A DNA stretch of 8,581 nt, from contig MGOA01000069.1 in assembly GCA_001796965.1 (NCBI GenBank), forward strand, positions 1 to 8,581. The letters are read 5' to 3'. The position numbers and the translations under genes are program-made. The notes beneath the pieces were generated by a model. That model was given only the letters and a program-made list of their open reading frames with translations. It did not search any database and was not told where the DNA came from. Positions 1 through 5,361 of this stretch are shown here, one piece after another (position 1 is the first letter of the stretch; the number at the start of each line of letters is the position of its first letter). The stretch is from Chloroflexi bacterium RBG_16_64_43 (lineage in GTDB: Bacteria > Chloroflexota > Anaerolineae > Anaerolineales > RBG-16-64-43).

Positions 1-474
1 GGAATCGCCGATCGGCACGACCGGCAAGTTGAGTGAACTGCGTTCGATCGGGTTCCCGTCAAGATCGCTCACCACGCGGATGACCGCAATATCCAGATCG
101 GCATCGGCCTGCATCACTTCGGCCAGGTAGGTCGGCTCGGGCGGCTCATCCGGCTCGAGGGGCAGCGCCACCACCAACCCGCCAAGCGTGAAGTTCCTGG
201 GCGCCAGCACGACGTGCGCATTGGTGAGGATCAGCCCATCCGAGGAGATGATGGAGCCTGATCCGCGCCAGGCCGAGTTGCCGTCACGGTCCACAGCGAT
301 GATTTCGACCGCCGCCAGGTATGGCGCCTCGCCTGCTACCCGCGACCGGGGAGTATTCTGGAGTATCGACCCGATTGCGGGCGTCGCCGCTGGAACGGGG
401 GGCGTGCCCAAATTGCAGCCCAGCACCACTAAGATGGCCACACCCAGCGTGGCGAGTTTCAACCGATGTGACAT
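1..474 (-). CDS. Trypsin/HtrA-like serine protease, putative lipoprotein (partial, C-terminus off window)
   Basis: 158 codons are visible from an ATG at 474, preceded by GGAGGG (479-484), and the frame stays open to the left edge. Residues 5-19 form a hydrophobic stretch ending in V-L-G-C (Cys20). This resembles a lipobox, although Leu just before the Gly is not the favoured residue, so a lipid-anchored extracytoplasmic protein is likely but not certain. A Pro/Ala/Thr-rich linker follows (21-50). The protease fold then begins: GSGSIISSDGLILTNAHVV (71-89) carries the catalytic His87 in the TNAH motif typical of HtrA/trypsin-like peptidases, and DADLDIAVIRV (124-134) carries the likely catalytic Asp128. 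The Ser motif (GNSGGP type) would lie beyond the window, as would any PDZ domain, so activity and subfamily cannot be confirmed. It starts 20 bases after the aminotransferase stop on the same strand and is probably co-transcribed. The likely role is degradation or quality control of proteins outside the membrane (family knowledge). Confidence 0.85.
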   Translation of the reverse strand, partial: MSHRLKLATLGVAILVVLGCNLGTPPVPAATPAIGSILQNTPRSRVAGEAPYLAAVEIIAVDRDGNSAWRGSGSIISSDGLILTNAHVVLAPRNFTLGGLVVALPLEPDEPPEPTYLAEVMQADADLDIAVIRVVSDLDGNPIERSSLNLPVVPIGDS

Positions 475-494
475 GCGTCCCTCCAATTCGACAC

Positions 495-1655
495 CTATCC
501 GTGCCGCCGCAAGAAGCGCTCCATCCGGCTGAGCGCTTCTTCTATTTGTTCGTAGGCTGTCGCGTATGAGCATCGCACGTAGCCGGCTCCGGCTGCGCCA
601 AACGCCGCCCCCGGAACTACCGCCACCTGTTCCTCTTCCAGCAACCGTTCGGCGAACAGCGTGTCGTCCATCCCGCTGCGCTTTATCGAGGGGAAGGCAT
701 AGAAGGCCCCACGCGGCTCGAAGCAGGTGAGGCCGAGCCGATTGAGCCCGCCCACGATCAGCCGTCGGCGCCGGTCGTACTCGCGGACCATCTTCTCGAC
801 GAACGCTTCGCCCTCCGCCAGCGCCGTGACCGCTGCCACCTGGGCCGTGGTCGGCGCCGACATGATCGTGTACTGGTGTACCTTGCGCATGGCGGCCAGC
901 AATTCGGCCGGGGCGGCGGCATAGCCGATGCGCCAGCCGGTCATCGCGTAGGCCTTGGAGAACCCGCCTAGGGTGATGGTGCGCTCGCGCATGCGCGGCA
1001 GCGAGGCAAAGCAGATATGCTCCACGCCATACACCAGGCGATCGTAGATCTCATCGGAAATCACGAAGATATTGCGGCGCTCGGCCAGGTCGGCCACCTG
1101 CTCGAGCGCGGCGCGGCTCATCACCGCACCGGTGGGGTTGTTCGGGTAGCCGATCAGCACGGCCTTCGTGCGCGGCGTGATCACTCGCTCGATGTCTTCT
1201 GCTGTGACCTGGAATGAATCCTCGACGCGCGTGGCCAGATAGACCGGCACGCCGCCGGCCAGCGTCACTTCCGGGCCGTAGGCGACGAAACATGGCTGCG
1301 GCACGATCACTTCGTCGCCTGCGTCCAGGACCGCCACCAGCGCCAGGTAAAGGGCCTCCGAGACCCCCACGGTGATGATGATTTCGTCCGCCGGGTTGTA
1401 GCGCAACGCATAACGGCGCAGCAGGTGGTCGCATAACGCCTGGCGCAGTTCGAGAATCCCCGAGTTGGAGGTGTAGTGAGTCTCGCCGCGGCGCAGTGAG
1501 GCGATGCCGGCCTCGAGCACCGGCTCCGGAGTCACAAAATCCGGCTCGCCGATGCCCAGCGAGATGACATCTTTCATCGTGGCGGCAATATCAAAGAAGC
1601 GCCGAATGCCTGAAGGCGGGATGAGGGCAATACGCTTGGCAACCTCAGGCGACAT
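495..1655 (-). CDS. PLP-dependent class I/II aminotransferase (PatA / aspartate aminotransferase-like)
   Basis: 386 aa, the usual length for fold-type I aminotransferases. The sequence carries the family landmarks: SLGIGEPDF near 32-40, a substrate-loop Tyr at 61, GYPNNPTG (169-176) with the cofactor-contacting Asn173, SDEIYD (200-205) with Asp201 for the PLP ring nitrogen and Tyr204, GGFSKAYAMTGWRIGY (230-245) with the Schiff-base Lys234 and phosphate-binding Arg242, and YVRCSYA (359-365) with Arg361 for the substrate alpha-carboxylate. The wording FSKAYAMTGWR resembles Bacillus PatA (N-acetyl-LL-diaminopimelate aminotransferase) and related aspartate/alanine aminotransferases of subgroup I-gamma. 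The true amino-acid substrate cannot be read from sequence. The ATG at 1655 is preceded by a near-perfect AGGAGG (1660-1665), which fixes the start. The gene lies 24 bases after an 83-residue gene and 20 before the lipoprotein protease, as part of the leftward operon. It is cytosolic and acts in amino-acid (possibly lysine/cell-wall precursor) metabolism. Confidence 0.93.
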   Translation of the reverse strand: MSPEVAKRIALIPPSGIRRFFDIAATMKDVISLGIGEPDFVTPEPVLEAGIASLRRGETHYTSNSGILELRQALCDHLLRRYALRYNPADEIIITVGVSEALYLALVAVLDAGDEVIVPQPCFVAYGPEVTLAGGVPVYLATRVEDSFQVTAEDIERVITPRTKAVLIGYPNNPTGAVMSRAALEQVADLAERRNIFVISDEIYDRLVYGVEHICFASLPRMRERTITLGGFSKAYAMTGWRIGYAAAPAELLAAMRKVHQYTIMSAPTTAQVAAVTALAEGEAFVEKMVREYDRRRRLIVGGLNRLGLTCFEPRGAFYAFPSIKRSGMDDTLFAERLLEEEQVAVVPGAAFGAAGAGYVRCSYATAYEQIEEALSRMERFLRRHG

Positions 1656-1679
1656 GCAACCTCCTAATCCGTGGTCGGC

Positions 1680-1931
1680 TTACGGCGAGGTCGGCGGGTG
1701 GCTCTCGTCCGCCGCCGGTTCCAGCGGGTGCACCCGCCACTCGTCGTGAAGCTCGACATACAGCAACTCGAAGCGCGCGCCCGCCGTGGTGCGCACGCGG
1801 AACCTCGTGCCGCCCGGAATGCGCCACTGCGCCTCCACCGCGGCCACCTCGTAGCGCGTGCCGTGCCAATTGAGTGCCAGCGGCCGCTCGGCGTAGGTAA
1901 ACCCGGAGTGACACTCGACCCGTTCGCCCAT
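1680..1931 (-). CDS. Small conserved-looking protein of unknown function (83 aa)
   Basis: I do not recognise this protein with certainty. From the ATG at 1931 it gives 83 aa, rich in Trp, Arg and alternating hydrophobic residues (WHGTRYEVAAVEAQWRIPGG, then RFRVRTTAGARFELLYVE, then EWRVHPL). That pattern suggests a small all-beta domain, and a short Pro-rich tail follows. The layout (W-x-G-x-x-Y, W-R, F-R-V-x-T, F-E-L) vaguely recalls the DUF6504 type of small domain, but this is a weak impression. No signal peptide or membrane segment is seen. The start is 10 bases after the stop of the nucleotidyltransferase (TAA at 1942-1944) with no clear Shine-Dalgarno, so translation may rely on re-initiation. 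The frame is open further upstream (GTG at 1970, TTG at 1976), but those starts overlap the upstream gene and also lack a ribosome site. The next gene begins 24 bases downstream. Its packed position within an operon supports it being real. Confidence 0.65.
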   Translation of the reverse strand: MGERVECHSGFTYAERPLALNWHGTRYEVAAVEAQWRIPGGTRFRVRTTAGARFELLYVELHDEWRVHPLEPAADESHPPTSP

Positions 1932-1941
1932 CGTTCGCGGT

Positions 1942-2940
1942 TTACTCGAACCCGACCTCGGATGAGTCACCGACAATCATCGAGCGGAACCCGCCGCGGA
2001 TGCGCGCCTGGCGCCCAACGAGCGAGCCCGAAAGCACTGCGCCGCTGATCTCCGCCTCCTCATCCACGACCGAATCGCGCACGACCGAATCCTCCACCAC
2101 GCAGCCGGCCGCCAGCGAGGCATATGGCCCGATCACCGCGCGCTCGACGCGCGCTTCAGGATCCACAAAGACCGGCGGAACGACGACCACGCCGGGGCGC
2201 GCCGCCGAGGCGGAGGTCGAATTCTCCCGTCCGTGATCGAGCAGGTAACGATTGGTGTGCAGCAGCGCGTCCGGCTTGCCGCAATCCTCCCACACCTCCA
2301 CCGGTTCGACCCGCATCTTCAGCCCGCGCTCGAGCATCAGGTTGAGCGCCTCGACCAGGAAGAACTCGCCGTTGAGGTGCAGGTTGCGCTTCATTTGTTC
2401 TTCGATCGCCTGGGCCAGATCCTCGCCCTGGGGCAAGAAGTAACAACCGACGACCACCAGGTTGTTCTTGCGGTCGGCGGGTTTCTCAACCAGACGGCGC
2501 ACCCACCCGCCCTCGTCGACCTCGGCTACGCCGAAGCGCCGCGGGTCGTCGACGGCTTTGACCCAGGCTACGCCCGCCTGGCCGTTGCCGATCGCCCGCC
2601 GCAGGTCGGTCTCGATGAGCGTATCGACAAAAAGCAGCAGCACCGGGCCGTGCAGAAACTCCCGCGCCAACCACAGCGCATGCGACTGCCCGAGCATCTC
2701 GCGCTGTTCGACGTAGCGCGCGGTCAGGCGCGGGTACGCGCGCTGCACGTAGGCCTGCACCTGATCGCCTAGGTAGCCGACAATAAAGACCACGTCCTTC
2801 ACGTCGGGCAGGTCATCGAACATATCCAGCACGTGGCCTAGCACGGGCTGCCCCGCCACCGGCACAAGCGGTTTGGGTTTGCTCCAGGTGAGCGGGCGCA
2901 GGCGGGTGCCGAAGCCGGCCATGGGCAAGAGCACATTCAT
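1942..2940 (-). CDS. Sugar-1-phosphate nucleotidyltransferase with C-terminal left-handed beta-helix segment
   Basis: 332 aa from ATG 2940. Residues 1-230 form a nucleotidyltransferase domain of the RmlA / mannose-1-phosphate guanylyltransferase superfamily, which joins a sugar 1-phosphate to an NTP to make an NDP-sugar. The signature MAGFGTRLRPLT (7-18) followed by KPKPL (21-25) supplies the phosphate-binding loop and the catalytic Arg/Lys. FVDTL (104-108) holds the metal-binding Asp106, EKP is at 152-154, and WEDCGKPDALL (217-227) provides the second acidic site. A low-complexity linker (about 238-250) leads to residues 255-325, whose hexapeptide-like pattern (VFVDPEARVERAVIGPYASL onward) is typical of a left-handed beta-helix. 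The start is set by the ATGA overlap with the gatA stop (2937-2940) and by GGAGG 10 bases upstream; an in-frame start 48 bases further upstream would lie inside gatA. Glycine-glycine of the usual loop is replaced by Gly-Phe, and the usual Gly before the metal Asp is Val. Sugar and nucleotide specificity are unknown. It probably serves surface polysaccharide or glycan synthesis. Confidence 0.9.
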   Translation of the reverse strand: MNVLLPMAGFGTRLRPLTWSKPKPLVPVAGQPVLGHVLDMFDDLPDVKDVVFIVGYLGDQVQAYVQRAYPRLTARYVEQREMLGQSHALWLAREFLHGPVLLLFVDTLIETDLRRAIGNGQAGVAWVKAVDDPRRFGVAEVDEGGWVRRLVEKPADRKNNLVVVGCYFLPQGEDLAQAIEEQMKRNLHLNGEFFLVEALNLMLERGLKMRVEPVEVWEDCGKPDALLHTNRYLLDHGRENSTSASAARPGVVVVPPVFVDPEARVERAVIGPYASLAAGCVVEDSVVRDSVVDEEAEISGAVLSGSLVGRQARIRGGFRSMIVGDSSEVGFE

Positions 2941-4412
2941 AGCACGGGCGCCTCCAGGTGCCAGCGGGTCGATTGCTGGTAGCCCCATCCAGCGCGCAGA
3001 AGCAGCGCTTCACTTAGGGGGGGGCCGTTGAGTTGCATCCCGATGGGCAGCCGCTGTGAGTCGAACCCGCAGGGCAGGGCCAACCCGGGAATGCCGGCCA
3101 GGTTTGCCGGCAAAGTGAAGACGTCTTCGAGATACATGGCCAGCGGGTCGCTGGTGTTCTCGCCGAGGCGGAAGGCCGTGGTGGGCGCTACCGGACAGGC
3201 GATGAGATCCACCTGGCCGAAGGCGCGCTCGAAATCCTCCCGGATTAGTGTGCGCACCTTTTGTGCTTGGGCGTAGTAGGCCTCGTAGTATCCGGCCGAA
3301 AGCGCGTAGGTGCCGAGCATGATGCGCCGTTTGACCTCGGCGCCAAAGAGCTCGCCCCGGGTAGCCGCATAGGTCTGCCATAAGTCGGGCGCCGTCCTGC
3401 GCGGACCGTAGCGCATCCCATCGTAGCGCGCCAGGTTGGCCGAGGCCTCCGCCGGCGCAATCAGGTAGTACACCGGCAGAGCGTACTCGGTATGCGGCAG
3501 CGAAACCTCCCGTACCTCCGCCCCCAGCGTAGCCAGGACCTGCACTGCCTGGTGCACCGCCCGCTCCACTTCAGGCTGGATTCCGGCGATAAAGTATTCG
3601 CGCGGCACTCCGACTCGCACGCCGTGCAGGTCTGGATCGCCCGTCAGTGACTGCAGATAGTCGGGCACGGGCTGCTCGAGAGTCGTCGAATCGAGCGGGT
3701 CGTGGCCGGCGATGATCCCCAGCAGCAGCGCGGTATCCTCGACCGTGCGCGCCAGTGCGCCCAGGCAGTCGAGCGAGGAGCCGTAGGCCACCAGCCCGTA
3801 ACGCGAGACGCGCCCGTAGGAGGGTTTGATCCCGGTCACCCCGCAGAACGATGCCGGTTGGCGAACGCTGCCGCCGGTGTCGGTGCCCAGCGCGGCGGGC
3901 ACCATGCGCGCCGCCACAGCCGCGGCGCTGCCCCCGCTCGAGCCGCCCGGCACGCGTGAGGCATCCCACGGGTTGTGCGTCGGGCCGTAGGCCGAGTTCT
4001 CGGTGGAGGAGCCCATCGCGAATTCATCAGTGTTGGTCTTGCCCACCACAATCGCCCCAGCCGCGCGCAGGCGTGCCACTCCGGTGGCGTCGAAGGGAGG
4101 GGTAAACCCCTCTAGGATTCTCGAGCCGCAGGTGCACGGCAGGCCCGCCACGCACACCACATCTTTGACCGCCAGCGGCACGCCCAGGAGCGGCCCGGGA
4201 GCCTGGCCCTCGCCGCGGGCTGTTGTCAAGCGACGATCGGCATGGCGCGCCTCATCCAGCGCAGCCTCCGGCCGCAATGCAAGGAAGGCATGCTGCTTCT
4301 CGTCGAATTGATGGATGCGCTGCAGGCAAGCGCGGGTGAGTTCCAGGCTGCTGATCTCGCCGTCGCGCAGCATGCGGGCAGCCTGGGCCAGCGAAAGCTC
4401 AGTGAAGTCCAT
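2937..4412 (-). CDS. gatA: Asp-tRNA(Asn)/Glu-tRNA(Gln) amidotransferase subunit A
   Basis: 491 aa, close to the usual 480-490. GatA is the amidase subunit of GatCAB, which hydrolyses glutamine and passes ammonia to Glu-tRNA(Gln) or Asp-tRNA(Asn) in organisms lacking the direct synthetases. The amidase-signature triad is intact: Lys83 (in PLAVKDV), cis-Ser158 (in PGGSSGGSAAA) and nucleophile Ser182 (in GTDTGGSVRQPA). The spacing of 75 and 24 residues equals that of the known Staphylococcus enzyme (K79/S154/S178). TNTDEFAMGSSTENSAYGPT (126-145) and IPGLALPCG (441-449) are further GatA hallmarks that distinguish it from general amidases. I chose the ATG at 4412 because the protein then begins MDFTELSLAQAA as family members do; the longer open frame runs back into gatC. 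It starts 13 bases after the gatC stop with no good Shine-Dalgarno, which suggests coupling. Its stop overlaps the next gene's ATG. gatB is not present in the window. Confidence 0.97.
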   Translation of the reverse strand: MDFTELSLAQAARMLRDGEISSLELTRACLQRIHQFDEKQHAFLALRPEAALDEARHADRRLTTARGEGQAPGPLLGVPLAVKDVVCVAGLPCTCGSRILEGFTPPFDATGVARLRAAGAIVVGKTNTDEFAMGSSTENSAYGPTHNPWDASRVPGGSSGGSAAAVAARMVPAALGTDTGGSVRQPASFCGVTGIKPSYGRVSRYGLVAYGSSLDCLGALARTVEDTALLLGIIAGHDPLDSTTLEQPVPDYLQSLTGDPDLHGVRVGVPREYFIAGIQPEVERAVHQAVQVLATLGAEVREVSLPHTEYALPVYYLIAPAEASANLARYDGMRYGPRRTAPDLWQTYAATRGELFGAEVKRRIMLGTYALSAGYYEAYYAQAQKVRTLIREDFERAFGQVDLIACPVAPTTAFRLGENTSDPLAMYLEDVFTLPANLAGIPGLALPCGFDSQRLPIGMQLNGPPLSEALLLRAGWGYQQSTRWHLEAPVL

Positions 4413-4425
4413 GGGCCGGGCCGGC

Positions 4426-4713
4426 TTAATCGAAGACCGGCGGCACGCGGAACATGCCTCGCGCGCGGTCCGGGGCCTGGCGCAAGACCTCCTCAGGCGC
4501 GAGCGAGGCACGCGGCTCGTCGGCGCGAGTCACCGAGAGTGGCGCAAGCACCGAGGTGGTCGGATGAATCGAGGAGGTATCGACAGCTTGCAGGCGAGCC
4601 GCATACTCGAGAACGGCTTCCAATTGCTCTCGATACCGCGCGGCCTCGTCGGCTGTCAGGTTGAGAAGTGCCAGATGGGCGATGTGCTCGACTTCTTCGC
4701 GTGTGAGCGCCAC
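4426..4713 (-). CDS. gatC: Asp-tRNA(Asn)/Glu-tRNA(Gln) amidotransferase subunit C
   Basis: 95 aa from a GTG at 4713, the standard GatC size. GatC is the small belt-like subunit that wraps between GatA and GatB and stabilises the complex. The N-terminus ALTREEVEHIAHLALLNLT, then a helix with EQLEAVLEYAARLQAVD, the TTSVLAPLSVTRADEPRASL segment and the C-terminal RGMFRVPPVFD all match the family pattern (HVAxLAxLxL, LxxVDTxxVxPTxxV, R-D-E-x-x-x-S-L, F-x-V-P-x-v). There is no ATG nearby; the open frame continues upstream to 4860, but residues there are not GatC-like. A perfect TATAAT (4720-4725) lies so close that transcription should begin at or within a base or two of the GTG, so the mRNA appears leaderless. 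It is first in the leftward operon, 13 bases ahead of gatA. Confidence 0.93.
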   Translation of the reverse strand: MALTREEVEHIAHLALLNLTADEAARYREQLEAVLEYAARLQAVDTSSIHPTTSVLAPLSVTRADEPRASLAPEEVLRQAPDRARGMFRVPPVFD

Positions 4714-4719
4714 GCGCCA

Positions 4720-4725
4720 ATTATA
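4720..4725 (-). promoter_or_regulatory. -10 element of the gatC operon promoter
   Basis: On the minus strand a perfect TATAAT ends 6 bases before the gatC GTG. Transcription normally starts 6-8 bases downstream of the -10, so the expected start is position 4713 or its neighbours, on the start codon itself. No recognisable -35 is seen at 16-18 bases spacing (the sequence there is about GCGAGC), and the extended -10 TG is not in the right place (TGAGG precedes TATAAT). The rest of the upstream sequence gives no further clue to regulation. Confidence 0.6.
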
Positions 4726-4986
4726 CCTCACGCATTTTCGTCGCTCGCGTGACGCGTCCCTGCGCGACATGTCTCCTCGTTCGCCCACGCGACCCTGGGT
4801 ATGTTTCTGTCGAGCATCGTGCGCGCGTCTCCTCCAATTCTTTGCCCGGCGATCGCCCACGCCGTGCCCAAACCGTCGGCTTCGTCACTCCCTTGCCCTC
4901 GAAATGGCGTGCGGTGCACTCCGTTGCGCAGCCTAGCCTCAACAATGCGACTCGAGTAATTTAAGACTCTGTTCAACACAGGCTGA

Positions 4987-5046
4987 ACCCCATACCCGGC
5001 CACCCAGATGTTGGAGAGTGTACAGATGTTTCTCTGCGGGTGGGGT
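4987..5046. repeat. Inverted repeat enclosing a direct repeat, divergent gatC-dnaA region
   Basis: The left arm ACCCCATACCCG (4987-4998) pairs with CGGGTGGGGT (5037-5046), leaving a two-base TA bulge, so 10 base pairs form across a 38-base loop. Inside the loop CAGATGTT occurs twice (5005-5012 and 5023-5030), 18 bases apart. No open frame of credible length covers it. It could be a protein-binding region or a structured RNA, or chance in GC-rich DNA. It sits about 120 bases upstream of the dnaA promoter and about 260 upstream of the gatC promoter. The remainder of 4726-5166 shows nothing else I can name. Confidence 0.35.
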
Positions 5047-5166
5047 ATCGCGAGCCACGTTTCGCAAGGTGTGCGAGGCGTTCAGGTTGCATGTGTCGGG
5101 CGCGCTCGTTAACCTCCAGTCACCTTAAAGGTTCGATTCTTTTTACGTTTGCGTCATGCTGTGATA

Positions 5167-5196
5167 TTGCCGTAAGGTCATTGTGTTTGCTAGAAT
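5167..5196 (+). promoter_or_regulatory. Promoter of dnaA (extended -10)
   Basis: TTGCCG at 5167-5172 (four of six matches to the -35 consensus), an 18-base spacer, and TAGAAT at 5191-5196 (five of six). The bases before the -10 read TGC, giving a proper extended -10 (TGnTAGAAT). The expected start is near 5203, giving a dnaA leader of about 160 bases. A short hairpin (GTGTGCAC pairing with GTGCCCCACAC with a bulge, about 5200-5225) would form at the very 5' end of the transcript. Confidence 0.6.
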
Positions 5197-5310
5197 GATG
5201 TGTGCACGCCGAAGGTGCCCCACACCGCTCGGCGCGCGTCTTCACAACGGAGCGAACGCGTCTCGCAGCTCCGGAAACCAAACGGGAGAGACACAATTCA
5301 GACCAGCATA

Positions 5311-5330
5311 CGCTTCCCGCGCGGGAAGCG
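5311..5330. promoter_or_regulatory. Perfect 20-base palindrome in the dnaA leader
   Basis: CGCTTCCCGC (5311-5320) is followed immediately by its exact reverse complement GCGGGAAGCG (5321-5330), with no spacer. It ends 31 bases before the dnaA ATG and about 110 bases after the predicted transcription start. A dyad of this perfection is typical of a site for a dimeric DNA-binding protein. Because the two halves abut, an RNA hairpin would have to sacrifice central pairs for its loop, but it would still be very stable. Flanking bases CAGC-ATA (about 5304-5310) and TATCGCTG (5339-5346) can extend it imperfectly. It is not a DnaA box. The regulator is unknown. Confidence 0.6.
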
Positions 5331-5352
5331 AAACGGCATATCGCTGTAGAAC

Positions 5353-5356
5353 GAGG
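5353..5356 (+). promoter_or_regulatory. Ribosome binding site of dnaA
   Basis: GAGG is placed 5 bases before the ATG at 5362. It is modest in strength but supports this start, which also gives a DnaA domain I of normal length. Confidence 0.55.
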
Positions 5357-5361
5357 CCCGC

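Noticed and set aside
2233..2772. Long plus-strand open frame of 179 codons opposite the nucleotidyltransferase
   Set aside because: It is antisense to a gene with clear family motifs and has no ribosome site or recognisable domain.
4413..4511. In-frame N-terminal extension of gatA
   Set aside because: It overlaps the gatC coding region and adds 33 basic residues not seen in GatA; the ATG at 4412 gives the standard N-terminus.
4970..4980. TTCAACACA and other weak DnaA-box-like strings upstream of dnaA
   Set aside because: At most six of nine matches and isolated; the real cluster is downstream of dnaA.
4728..5003. Open frames upstream of gatC on both strands, including an in-frame N-terminal extension of gatC to 4860
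   Set aside because: The extension is Arg-rich and unlike GatC, the promoter lies downstream of it, and the other frames have no ribosome site or recognisable protein.
5126..5146. AAAGG-TTCGATT-CTTTT resembles a tRNA T-arm
   Set aside because: No matching acceptor, D or anticodon arms occur in the 60 bases before it, and there is no 3' acceptor strand to pair with.
5111..5146. AACCT/AGGTT and ACCTT-A-AAGGT followed by a T-rich run look like a rightward terminator
   Set aside because: The stems are short and AT-containing, and no rightward gene lies upstream to be terminated.
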